From positions 124,001 to 188,000 of the forward strand of contig JAITLQ010000012.1 in the NCBI GenBank assembly GCA_031277795.1: a stretch of 64,000 bases of DNA, in the 5' to 3' direction. The notes beneath the pieces were generated by a model, which did no database searches, was not told the DNA's origin, and saw only the letters and a program-made list of their open reading frames with translations. Numbering within the stretch: position 1 is the first letter of the stretch; each line of letters opens with the position of its first letter. The DNA comes from Arthrobacter sp. GTDB taxonomy: Bacteria; Actinomycetota; Actinomycetes; Actinomycetales; Micrococcaceae. Made by a program: the position numbers and the translations under genes. Positions 1 through 8,800 of the stretch are shown here, one piece after another.

Positions 1-502
1 CGTCCCCGTTCCAGCGCGGGATGACGTGCTGGTGCAGGTGCGCGGCGATGCCGGCCCCTCCGGCCTGTCCCTGGTTCATCCCCAGGTTGAAGCCGGCCGG
101 GTTCGAGACGTGGCGCAGGACGCGCATGGCCTTCTGCGCCAGCGCCCCCATCTCCGCCGTTTCCTGCGCCGTGATGTCCGTGTAGTCGGGCACGTGGCGG
201 TACGGAAGCACCATCATGTGGCCCGGGTTGTACGGGTACAGGTTCAGGTTCACGAAGCACGTCTCGCCGCGGAAGACGATGAGCGCATCGTCGTCGCTGC
301 GGGCCGGGGCCGCGCAGAACGGGCAACTGGCCTCGTCCTTGACCTGGTCCTGGCCCGCGTTGATGTACGCCATGCGGTAGGGCGTCCAGAGGCGGCCGAG
401 CGCGTCCGGGTCGGCGGGCAGCTCGAAGCCGTCCGTCACCGCCGCGTCCGTCTCAGGATCGGCGCCGGGCACGCGCCCGGCCGCCTGCTGGGATTCAGGC
501 AT
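1..502 (-). CDS. HIT-family hydrolase/phosphorylase (Ap4A phosphorylase-like), 3' end cut by window
   Basis: Reading the minus strand from the ATG at 502 gives about 167 residues before the window edge. A CPFC pair near residue 63 fits a zinc site. The histidine triad [10 protein letters not shown] lies close to the cut end, preceded by the conserved [14 protein letters not shown] block. In mycobacteria a protein of this type next to thrS is a diadenosine tetraphosphate phosphorylase, and the same neighbour is present here: the start codon overlaps the thrS stop by 8 bp. Nucleotide-binding HIT family is seen directly; the Ap4A substrate is inferred from context. Seryl/threonyl-tRNA synthetases produce Ap4A, which makes the coupling plausible. 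Confidence 0.85.
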   Translation of the reverse strand, partial: MPESQQAAGRVPGADPETDAAVTDGFELPADPDALGRLWTPYRMAYINAGQDQVKDEASCPFCAAPARSDDDALIVFRGETCFVNLNLYPYNPGHMMVLPYRHVPDYTDITAQETAEMGALAQKAMRVLRHVSNPAGFNLGMNQGQAGGAGIAAHLHQHVIPRWNGD

Positions 503-2516
503 GGTCGGTGTTCACCCGGTTCTTCACGTGCGCCACGATGCGGGCCACTGCCTCGTCCACGGGCACCTGGTTGTCCTGCTCGCCGTCGCGGTAGCGGAAG
601 GAGACGGCGCCCGCCTCCTGGTCCTCGCCGCCGGCGATGAGCACGAACGGGATCTTCTCCTTGGACGCGTTGCGGATCTTCTTGGGGAAGCGATCGCTCG
701 AATCCTCCAGCTCCGCGCGGATGCCCTGGGCCTTGAGCTTCGCAACAACCTCGGCGAGGTAGTCGTTGAAGGCCTCGGCCACGGGGATGGCGCGCACCTG
801 GACGGGCGCGAGCCACGCCGGGAAGGCGCCGGCGTAGTGCTCCACCAGCACGCCCATGAAGCGCTCGATCGAGCCGAACTTGGCGGCGTGGATCATGACC
901 GGCTCCTGGCGCGTGCCATCGGCCGCCTGGTACTCCAGGCCGAAGCGGGCGGGCTGGTTGAAGTCGTACTGCACCGTGCCCATCTGCCACGTGCGGCCGA
1001 TCGCGTCCTTGGCCTGGACCGAGATCTTGGGGCCGTAGAACGCGGCTCCGCCCGGATCCGGGACCAGCTCCACGCCGGAGGCCGTGGCGACGCGCTCCAG
1101 CACAGCCGTGGCCTCCTCCCACTGCTCGTCCGAGCCGATGAACTTATCGGACTCGGGATCGCGCGTGGAGAGCTCGAGGTAGAAGTCGCTCATGCCAAAA
1201 TCACGCAGCAGCGAGAGCATGAAGTTCAGCAGGTGCTCCACCTCGGCGGGCGCCTGCTCCTTGGTGACGTAGGAGTGCGAATCGTCCTGGGCAAAGCCGC
1301 GCACGCGCGTCAGGCCGTGCACCACGCCGGACTTCTCGTAGCGGTACACGTGACCGAACTCGAAGAGGCGCAGCGGCAGCTCGCGGTAGGAGCGCCCGCG
1401 CCCGCGGAAGATGAGGTTGTGCATGGGGCAGTTCATCGCCTTGAGGCGGTAGTCCTGGCCCGGCTTGGTGACGTTGCCCTCCTCGTCGTACTCCTCGTCC
1501 ACGCGCAGGGCGGGGAACATGGTGTCGGCGTAGTAGGGCAGGTGGCCGGAGGTGTGGAACAGGCCGTCCTTGGAGATGTGCGGCGTGCCGACGTACTGGA
1601 AGCCCTCCTCGACGTGGCGGTCGCGGACGTAGTCCTCCATCTCGCGCTTGATGATGCCGCCCTTGGGGTGGAACACCGGCAGGCCGGAGCCCAGCTCGTC
1701 GGGGAAGGAGAACAGGTCAAGCTCGGAGCCAAGCCGGCGGTGATCGCGGCGCTCGGCCTCGGCCAGGCGCTCCTGGTAGGCCTTGAGGGCCTCCTTGGTG
1801 GGCCAGGCCGTCCCGTAGATGCGCTGCAGCTGTTTGTTCTTCTCCGAGCCGAGCCAGTACGCGGCGGCGGAGCGCGTGAGCGCAAAGGCGTTGGAGATGA
1901 TCTTGGTGTTCTGCAGGTGCGGGCCGCGGCACAGGTCGCACCACACCACGTCGCCCGACTTGCGGTCAACGTTGGAGTAGATCGTGGTCTCGCCGGCGCC
2001 GACCTCGACGGAGACGCCCTCGCCGGACTCGTCGGCGGCGTCGGCCTTGTCGAGCAGGATCAGCTTGTACGGCTCGTCCGCCATGGCCTCGCGGGCCTCG
2101 GCCGGCGTGACGACGCGGCGCTCGAAGCGCTGGTTCTGGTTGACGATCTTGAGCATCATCTTCTCGAGCGTCTTGAGGTCCTCCGGCGTGAAGGGTTCCT
2201 CGACGTCGAAGTCGAAGTAGAAGCCGTCCTTGATGTACGGGCCGATGCCGAGCTTGGCGTCGGGGCGCAACTGCTGCACGGCCTGCGCCATGACGTGGGC
2301 CGTCGAGTGACGCAGGACGTTGAGGCCGTCCTCCGAGTCGATCGTCACACCCTCAACCGTGGTGCCCGCGACCAGCTCGCGGGAGAGATCCTGCAGGGTG
2401 CCGTCCACGCGCATCACGACGATGCTGCGGTCCTCGAAGAAGGCTTCGGCACCGGTGGTTCCCTGACTCACCTCCCGCTCGTTGCCGTCGATGGTGAGCG
2501 TGATGTTCTGCGACAC
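495..2516 (-). CDS. thrS: Threonyl-tRNA synthetase
   Basis: Class II aminoacyl-tRNA synthetase charging tRNA-Thr in the cytoplasm. The 673 residues show an N-terminal TGS domain (about 1-65), the editing domain with HSTAH at 70-74 and CRGPH at 196-200, the catalytic core with the zinc-ligand motif MNCPMH at 361-366, and a C-terminal anticodon-binding domain from about 570. The start is GTG at 2516, preceded by an AGAGGA ribosome site. Length is normal for the family. The downstream HIT gene overlaps its stop codon, so the two are probably co-translated. No T-box sequence is seen in the 5' leader, in contrast to ileS in this window. Confidence 0.97.
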   Translation of the reverse strand: MSQNITLTIDGNEREVSQGTTGAEAFFEDRSIVVMRVDGTLQDLSRELVAGTTVEGVTIDSEDGLNVLRHSTAHVMAQAVQQLRPDAKLGIGPYIKDGFYFDFDVEEPFTPEDLKTLEKMMLKIVNQNQRFERRVVTPAEAREAMADEPYKLILLDKADAADESGEGVSVEVGAGETTIYSNVDRKSGDVVWCDLCRGPHLQNTKIISNAFALTRSAAAYWLGSEKNKQLQRIYGTAWPTKEALKAYQERLAEAERRDHRRLGSELDLFSFPDELGSGLPVFHPKGGIIKREMEDYVRDRHVEEGFQYVGTPHISKDGLFHTSGHLPYYADTMFPALRVDEEYDEEGNVTKPGQDYRLKAMNCPMHNLIFRGRGRSYRELPLRLFEFGHVYRYEKSGVVHGLTRVRGFAQDDSHSYVTKEQAPAEVEHLLNFMLSLLRDFGMSDFYLELSTRDPESDKFIGSDEQWEEATAVLERVATASGVELVPDPGGAAFYGPKISVQAKDAIGRTWQMGTVQYDFNQPARFGLEYQAADGTRQEPVMIHAAKFGSIERFMGVLVEHYAGAFPAWLAPVQVRAIPVAEAFNDYLAEVVAKLKAQGIRAELEDSSDRFPKKIRNASKEKIPFVLIAGGEDQEAGAVSFRYRDGEQDNQVPVDEAVARIVAHVKNRVNTDHA

Positions 2517-2614
2517 GGGAGGTCCTCTTTCGTGAATGACGGCTTCAGGGCATGTGGCATACGGTGACCACGGCCAGCCGGGAACCAGTCTAGGTCAGCG
2601 CGTGGCCGCGCCGC

Positions 2615-2635
2615 TTGATGCACGACGGCGTGTGG
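2615..2635 (+). repeat. Intergenic dispersed motif, copy 1
   Basis: TTGATGCACGACGGCG followed after two bases by TGG-CCG. The same 16-mer recurs exactly at 5386-5401, also intergenic and also followed after two bases by TGGCCG. It lies between thrS and the Rrf2 regulator. Confidence 0.5.
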
Positions 2636-2695
2636 CCGGGCCCACGCCGTTCCTCACCTCGGGCGCGCCCGGCCGAGGCTTCCTAGACTGGGGGC

Positions 2696-3148
2696 ATGAA
2701 GATTGGTGCCTTCGCCGACGTGGGGCTGCGCGTGTTGATGGTGCTGGGCGCCGAACCGGAGGTGCGCCTCTCCACCCGCGAACTCTCGCAGCGCGTTGCC
2801 GTGCCGCAATCGCATGTCAGCAAGGCGGTCACCGCCCTGTCCCACCGCGGTTGGATCGAGGTTCAGCGGGGGCGCACGGGAGGGGCAACGGTGAGCCGGG
2901 CCGGTCTCGACGTATCGATCGGCGCGGTGCTGCGCTCCCTCGATACCCGCGCCGATGTGGCCGAATGCACCGGCGCCGCCGCGGGAGACTGCCCCCTCGT
3001 GGGCGCGTGCCGGCTGCGCGGGCACCTCGCGGCGGCGAGGGAGGCGTTCTACGCGGCCCTCGATCCCGTGTCGGTGCGCGACGTCTCCGGCCCCGCCAGC
3101 GGCGGGGCCTTCTTCGCGTCCATCGGCCTGCGCACCAGCACCGACTAG
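2696..3148 (+). CDS. nsrR: NsrR-type Rrf2 family [Fe-S] transcriptional repressor
   Basis: Rrf2-family winged helix-turn-helix protein of 150 residues. The HTH spans about residues 25-60 (LSQRVAVPQSHVSKAV). Three cysteines, C91, C99 and C105 in the segment ECTGAAAGDCPLVGAC, match the cluster ligands of NsrR, the nitric-oxide-sensing repressor. The next gene, 86 bp downstream on the same strand, is flavohaemoglobin, the classical NsrR target. Two inverted repeats lie in the gap between them, so NsrR probably controls hmp from there. IscR-like or RsrR-like roles are alternatives, but the neighbour favours NsrR. Confidence 0.85.
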   Translation: MKIGAFADVGLRVLMVLGAEPEVRLSTRELSQRVAVPQSHVSKAVTALSHRGWIEVQRGRTGGATVSRAGLDVSIGAVLRSLDTRADVAECTGAAAGDCPLVGACRLRGHLAAAREAFYAALDPVSVRDVSGPASGGAFFASIGLRTSTD

Positions 3149-3165
3149 TCCGATTTGGCGATGAC

Positions 3166-3208
3166 TTCTACAAGGCGTAGAACTAGATACACGCATATGA
3201 AATGCGTG
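3166..3208 (+). promoter_or_regulatory. Two inverted repeats upstream of hmp, candidate NsrR operators
   Basis: TTCTAC-aaggc-GTAGAA occupies 3166-3182 and CACGCAT-atgaa-ATGCGTG occupies 3190-3208. They are 24 bp apart start to start, between nsrR and hmp. The second overlaps an in-frame ATG at 3202; the real hmp start at 3235 has its own ribosome site, which leaves this region free for a promoter. Binding by NsrR is inferred. Confidence 0.5.
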
Positions 3209-3234
3209 CTTTAAGCACTAGCCAGGGAGTCCCC

Positions 3235-4437
3235 ATGCTGTCGCAGACCTCGCGCCCCGTCATCGAAGCGACCCTTCCCGTCGTTGCCGAGAACATCGTG
3301 GACATCACCACGAACTTCTACGGCCGTCTCTTTGCCGCCCACCCGCAGCTCCTCGACGGCACCTTCTCGCGCTCCAACCAGCGCTCCGGCGAGCAGGCCA
3401 AGGCGCTGGCCGGCTCGATCGCCGCCTTTGCCACCCATCTGCTCGAGCACCCGGACCTCGTTCCGGAACGTGCCCTCGCCCGGATCGCGCACAGGCATGC
3501 CGCGCTCGATGTGCGCCCCGAGCAGTACCAGGTGGTCTACGAGCACCTCTTCGGCGCCATCGCCGAGGTGCTCGGCGCAGCCGTCACGCCCGAGGTCGCC
3601 TCCGCGTGGAGCGAGGTGTACTGGCTCATGGCCAACGCCCTCATCAAGATCGAGGCCGGGTTGTACCTGGAACAGGCCAACCAGAGCGCGTGGACGCCGT
3701 GGCGGGTGGCCTCGATCGAGCCCGTCGCTGAGGGGGCCCTGGCCGTGCGCTTCGAGGCCGCCGATGAGACGCCGGTGACCCCGTCGAAGGCGGGTCACTA
3801 CGTCAGCGTCCGCGTCCGGCTCGCCGACGGCCTGCGCCAGGCGCGCCAGTACACCCTGTGCAACGCGCCGGGCACCGGGCGGGCCATCATCGTGCGCCCT
3901 GAAGAGGGCGGCGAGGTGTCGGGGATGATCACCTCGTCACTGAGCGTCGGCGACACCGTTGAGCTCTCCAACCCCTACGGCGAGCTAACCCTCGCGGAGG
4001 GCGCGGAGCCGCTGGTCCTCGTGACGGGCGGGATCGGGGCGACACCCACCGCCTCCATGCTGGAGCAGCTCGTTCGCTCGGGTTCCACGCGCGAGGTGCT
4101 GGTGCTGCACGCCGAGCGCTCGCTTCGGGGGTGGGCCCTGCGGGAGCAGGTGAGTGCGGCGGCCGCGGCCCTCCCCGGCCTCAGCGCCCACGTGTGGGTC
4201 GGGGCAGGCGGCGCGACCACCACCGTGCCGGGCGTCCACATCCACGAGGGCCGCCTGGATCTCGACGCCGTTCGCCTGCCTGAGGGGGCCTCGTGGCTGC
4301 TCTGCGGCCCGCTGGGCTTCATGCGCGCCGTGCGGGACGAGGCCATCGCCCGCGGCGCCTCCCCCGACGCGATCGCCTACGAGGTCTTCGGCCCGGACGT
4401 CTGGGGCGCCAAGGAGGAGGCCTTCGCGGCGGCGTAG
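3235..4437 (+). CDS. hmp: Flavohaemoglobin (nitric oxide dioxygenase)
   Basis: Oxidises NO to nitrate with O2 and NAD(P)H. The 400 residues comprise a globin domain (1-140; B10 tyrosine Y29 in FYGRLF, proximal histidine H88), an FAD-binding barrel with RQYTL near residue 207, and an NAD-binding domain with GGIGATP near 270. The ATG at 3235 is preferred over the in-frame ATG at 3202 because CAGGGAG sits five bases before it and known flavohaemoglobins begin close to this residue. It follows nsrR and is probably derepressed by NO. Length equals that of E. coli Hmp. Confidence 0.95.
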   Translation: MLSQTSRPVIEATLPVVAENIVDITTNFYGRLFAAHPQLLDGTFSRSNQRSGEQAKALAGSIAAFATHLLEHPDLVPERALARIAHRHAALDVRPEQYQVVYEHLFGAIAEVLGAAVTPEVASAWSEVYWLMANALIKIEAGLYLEQANQSAWTPWRVASIEPVAEGALAVRFEAADETPVTPSKAGHYVSVRVRLADGLRQARQYTLCNAPGTGRAIIVRPEEGGEVSGMITSSLSVGDTVELSNPYGELTLAEGAEPLVLVTGGIGATPTASMLEQLVRSGSTREVLVLHAERSLRGWALREQVSAAAAALPGLSAHVWVGAGGATTTVPGVHIHEGRLDLDAVRLPEGASWLLCGPLGFMRAVRDEAIARGASPDAIAYEVFGPDVWGAKEEAFAAA

Positions 4438-4486
4438 CCGCCCGAGCCGCGGGGATGCCGCCGCCGTGCGGTGCGTTGGTCCGTGC

Positions 4487-5377
4487 ATGAGCGAACTCGC
4501 GTTGCACTACACCGCCTTTGCCGACGCGCCGCACGGCGGCAATCCCGCGGGTGTTGTCCTTGATGCCTCCGGCCTCTCCACGGCGCAGATGCAGGCCATC
4601 GCCACCGAGCTCGGGCACCCGGAGAGCGCCTTCGTGGTGAGCACCTCCGCCGCCGCCGTGCAGGGGGCCGCGGGCTCCCCCGCGCGCGTGGGCATGCGCT
4701 ACTTCTCCCCCGGCGCCGAGATCCCCTTCTGCGGCCACGCGACGGTGGCGACCGCCGTGGCCCTCTTCGAGAGCAAGGGCTGGCGGGACATGGTCTTTGA
4801 GACGCAGGCGGGCGAGGTCGCCATCTCCGCGGGCTTGGACGACGCCGGCCGGGCGCGGGTGTCGTTTGTCTCGGTGGATCCGGCCTCCCGCGCCATCGAT
4901 CCGGCCGCGCTGGATGAGCTGCTCTCCGTGCTCACCCTGCGTCGCGAGGACATCGATCCCCGCTTCCCCGTCCTGGAGTCCTTTGCCGGCAATTGGCACC
5001 CGGTGCTGGTACTGAAGGACCGCGAGCTCTTCCACCAGTTCCGCTACGACCCGCGGGCCTTGGAACCGCTCATGGAGAGCAACGGCTGGACCGGGACCGT
5101 CACCGTGCTCTCGCCGCTCGCCGCCGACCTCTACGAGGCCCGCAATCTCTTCCCGGTGGGCCGCATCAGCGAGGACCCCGCCACTGGTTCGGCCGCCGCC
5201 GCCACGGGTGCCTACCTGCGCACCCTGGGCCTGGCCCCGCGGGACGGGCACGTCGAGATCCTGCAGGGAGCCCACGTGGGGCGCCCCAGTCGGCTCCTGG
5301 TCGACATCCCGGCCACCGGCGGGATCAGGGTCAGCGGCGGTGCCACGCGCTTCACGCCGGGGTCTCAACGGGGCTGA
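4487..5377 (+). CDS. PhzF family isomerase-like protein
   Basis: 296 residues of the PhzF/DapF-fold family. Motifs include the N-terminal FADAPHGGNPAGVV, EIPFCGHATVATA near residue 82, and DPATGSAAAATGAYL near residue 230. PhzF proper isomerises a phenazine precursor, but no phenazine genes are nearby and most members have unknown substrates. The gene starts 49 bp after hmp without a clear ribosome site, so it may be read from the hmp transcript. A short hairpin overlaps its stop codon. Confidence 0.88.
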   Translation: MSELALHYTAFADAPHGGNPAGVVLDASGLSTAQMQAIATELGHPESAFVVSTSAAAVQGAAGSPARVGMRYFSPGAEIPFCGHATVATAVALFESKGWRDMVFETQAGEVAISAGLDDAGRARVSFVSVDPASRAIDPAALDELLSVLTLRREDIDPRFPVLESFAGNWHPVLVLKDRELFHQFRYDPRALEPLMESNGWTGTVTVLSPLAADLYEARNLFPVGRISEDPATGSAAAATGAYLRTLGLAPRDGHVEILQGAHVGRPSRLLVDIPATGGIRVSGGATRFTPGSQRG

Positions 5378-5386
5378 CGCCCCGTT
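5367..5386 (+). terminator. Hairpin at the phzF stop codon
   Basis: AACGGGGC-tgac-GCCCCGTT, a perfect 8-bp stem overlapping the TGA of the PhzF gene. There is no T-run, as is usual in GC-rich actinobacteria. Confidence 0.5.
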
Positions 5387-5406
5387 TGATGCACGACGGC
5401 GCCTGG
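5386..5406 (+). repeat. Intergenic dispersed motif, copy 2
   Basis: Second exact copy of TTGATGCACGACGGCG, with the following TGGCCG also shared. It lies between the convergent PhzF and VOC genes. Related GCACGACG-GCG-n2-TGG strings occur at 23085 and 34026. Confidence 0.5.
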
Positions 5407-5430
5407 CCGACTGAGGCGCGGGTGGCGCGC

Positions 5431-5829
5431 TCACGCGGTTGCCTCGGGAACGGCAAGCACCTCGATCCGATTACCGAAGGGGTCACTGGCGTGGAAACGC
5501 TCGTAGCCATCGAAGGTGTGCCGCTCGCTCCAGTCGACGGCTCCTCCGTGCAGCGGCAGCCGCGCGCCGAGCGCCTCAAGCTCCTTGACGGAGTCAAGCA
5601 GGAGCGCCGGATGCGCCTTGGCCGCTGGCCTGAAGTCCGCCTCGACGCCACAGTGGATCTCCGCGAGCACCCGCCCCTCGGCGTCGAGGCGCCTGAACCA
5701 GCAGCCCCCGCGCCCGGTCAGCGCCGGCGGCTTGGGAACCTCGCTCCAGCCCGCGCCGCCGATCCAGAACTCGCGTGCCGCGTCCTCTCCTCCCGCCGGG
5801 ATGGCCAGCTGAACGTGGTGCAGTCGCAT
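5431..5829 (-). CDS. VOC family (glyoxalase-fold) protein
   Basis: 132 residues with two beta-alpha-beta-beta-beta halves. The start MRLHHVQLAIPAGGEDAAREF and the end DPFGNRIEVL are typical of the vicinal oxygen chelate superfamily, with metal ligands expected at H5 and E near 126. Substrate is unknown. It lies 37 bp downstream of dnaE2 on the same strand, so the SOS promoter may also read it. A GAGGGG ribosome site precedes the ATG. Confidence 0.85.
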   Translation of the reverse strand: MRLHHVQLAIPAGGEDAAREFWIGGAGWSEVPKPPALTGRGGCWFRRLDAEGRVLAEIHCGVEADFRPAAKAHPALLLDSVKELEALGARLPLHGGAVDWSERHTFDGYERFHASDPFGNRIEVLAVPEATA

Positions 5830-5866
5830 CTGCGTTCCCCCTCGTGGTTGTGGTGCTTAGTCTGCC

Positions 5867-8800
5867 TCAGCCCATTCCACCGGCCCGCTTGACGCGGCTC
5901 TCCCCCAGCGCGCCGAGCCCGTCCCCACCACCGCCCGTGGCATCCGAGCCGTCCCCCGGCCGCCACGGAACGGGGCGTCCCGCCACGGCCCCGGCCACGC
6001 GGCGTCGGGCACCGCGCCCCGCGCCGGACGCCGCTCCCGCCCGCGTGGGGGCCAGCGCGCCCGCCGGGGCGAGCTCGGCCGCGGTGGCGCCGTTGACGCC
6101 GGCCCGGACGATGCCGCGGTACCAACCGCCGGCCTCTCCTGGCACCGAGAGCTCGGGGGCCCTGCGCAGCGCGGCCCGCCACTCCCCCTCGGTGCGCTCG
6201 AGGTAGTCGGCCCCCGGCAGCGCGGTGTTCGGGTCCTGCAGGTCCCAGGCCTTCAACGCCTGCACCGACACGGCGCGCGGCCCGGTGCGGCGGGTGACGC
6301 CCTCCACGAGCATGAGGTTCGAGGAGAAGAGCAGCGGCCCCGTGGCGTGCTGCGCCTGCGTGAAGAAGGCGATGTCGACGCAGCCGTGCCCGTCGTCGAG
6401 CGAGAGGAACACCACGCGCTCGCCCGAGCGCATGGGCGGGGTCTGGGTCGCCACGCGCACCCCTGCCACCAACACGCGTGAACCGGAGCGCAGGCCCAGC
6501 AGGCGGTCCGAGGGCGTGGCGCCGACCCTGTCGAGGAAGGAGTGGTGGGCGCTCATGAGGTGGCCGGAGAGGTCCGCCGCCGTGAGATCGAGCTCCTCCC
6601 TGATGCGCTGGGTGGGCGTGGGCTCCGGGAAGAGGGGCGTGAGCGCGCTCGTCTCCAGGTCAACGCCCAGCGGCAACGCCATCTGTCCGTCCACCTGCTG
6701 CCGCACCGCCTTGCGTGCGCCGGCCGCCCCGGCCCCGCGGCGAGCGCCGGTGCCGTTCATGACGCCCTCGCGTTGGGCGTCGAGGTGGTGCACGAGGTCG
6801 GCGCGCCCGCCCGCGCCCTGAACGAGGAAACAGTCGAGGGCACCGAGCTGGGCCAGGCGGCGCAGATTGGTGCGGGTGGGCCTGGCGCGGTCGCGGACGT
6901 CCGCGACGGAGTCGTAGGGGGCGCCGGCCTCGAGGCGCACGGCCTCCGCCTCGGAGAGGGAGGTGATGAGGCTGAGGGCCAGGCGCACCCCGAGGCGCCC
7001 GGAGGCGCGCACGCCGGGGACGGCCTCGACTCCCCGGGCGCCGGGGATCTCCTCCACGGCAAAGCGCCGCCCGGAGCGGTTCACGTCGAGGGGAAGCAGC
7101 GGCACGCCGAGGCGCCGGGCCTCGGCGATGAGCAGGCGCCGCGGATACATGCCCGGGTCGTGTTCGAAGAGCCCGGCGAGGAAGGCCTCCGGGTGGTGGG
7201 TCTTGAGCCAGGCGGAGTGATAGGTGGGCACGGCAAAGGCGGCGCCGTGCGCCTTGCAGAAGCCGAAGGAGCCAAACGCGGCGAGCGTGGCCCACACGCG
7301 GTCGATGATGGGCAGCGGGTAGCCGCGCTTCAGGGTTTCCGCCCTGAAGAAGCGTTCGACGGCCGGTTCCTTGGCCGGGTTGCCCAGGCGCCGGCGCAGC
7401 ACGTCCGCTTGAGCGAGCCCGCAGCCGGTCATGACGTCGAGCATGCGCAGGACCTGCTCGTGGAAGACGACCACCCCGTGGGTCTCGGCGAGGATCGGTT
7501 CGAGGTCCGGGTGGGGGTAGGCCTCTTTCGCGAAGCCGTGGCGTTGTTCGAGGAAGGGGCGCACCATGTCCGATTGCATGGGGCCTGGCCGGAAGAGCGA
7601 GATGTCGATGATGAGGTCGTTGAACTCGGTTGGCGCGAGTTTGCCGATGAGCTCGCGCTGTCCGGGGGATTCGATCTGGAAGACGCCGAGCGTGTTGGTG
7701 GTGCGGATCATCTCGTAGGTTGCCTCGTCGTCCAGGGGGACGAGGGAGAGGTCGATGACCCCGTCCTCCCCCAGCCAGGGCGGTAGGGGGGTGCCCGACG
7801 GCGTGGGTGCGGCGTCGGGCAGGGTCAGCCCGTCCGGCGCCCCGGCGCCGTCCGGCACCCGGCGGATCACGCCGCTGTATTCCTTGCGCCCCTCGTACCA
7901 GGCGCCCATGCTCACGCGCTCGTGCTGCCCCGCGGCATAGACGGCCTCGCCGCTGCCGTGGATGCGGGCGATCTCCTCCAGGGTGTAGGCGATGGTGGAT
8001 TGCATGCGCACGCCGAGGACGTCGAGCTTGAGCAGGCCCATGGAGTCCATGTCGTGCTTGTCGAACTGGCTCATGGGCAGCCCCAGGCCGGAGGCCTGCA
8101 CCGGCGTGCGCTTGAGCAGGCGGGCGTCGGACAGGATCACGCCGCAGGGGTGCATGGAGATGTGCCGCGGCAGGCGATCGAGGCGCTCGGTGAGGTCCAC
8201 GAGCAGGTCCACCTGGTGCCCGCCTGCCGCCCGGTCCGCCTCGAGCCGCTGGGCCAAGGGACGCAGCTCGGGCATGAGGTCGATGGCCTCCCGGAAGCTG
8301 CCCGCGCTGAAGCGCCAGAGGCTCTTGGCGATCGCGTCCGTCTCCTCGCCCTCCACACCGAGCGCCAGCCCGGCGTCCCGCACGGCGCCGCGGGCCCGGT
8401 AGGCGTTCTGCATGCTCATGAGCGTGGTGCGTTCAGAACCGAAGCGGCGGAAGAGCTCGCGGTAGACCTCGTGGCGCCTGGCGGATTCCACGTCCACGTC
8501 GATGTCCGGCAGGGAGGTGCGGTCCCGGGAGAGGAAGCGTTCGAAGATGAGGTCGTGGGCCAGGGGGTTCACGTGGGAGATGCCCGTCAGGTAGGCCACG
8601 AGCGAGGAGGCGCCGGAGCCGCGGGCCGCGCTGCGCACCCCGAGGGAGCGGATGAGGTCGGTGGCCGTGGCAACAGTGAGGAAGTATCCGGCAAAGCCGA
8701 GGTCGGCGATGACGCCGAGCTCGTGCTCGAGGCGCTCCCTGGCCCCCGGTCGTCCTCCCCCTCCGAAGGCGCTGGACGGGGCGTTCGGGCCGAAGTACCT

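Noticed and set aside
501..2567. Long open frame antisense to thrS (likewise antisense to nrdE, rne and ileS)
   Set aside because: High-GC third-position shadows: no ribosome sites, no family motifs, and the sense strand encodes a certain gene.
2517..2695. T-box in the thrS leader
   Set aside because: No GGTGG-ACCGCG core found on the minus strand.
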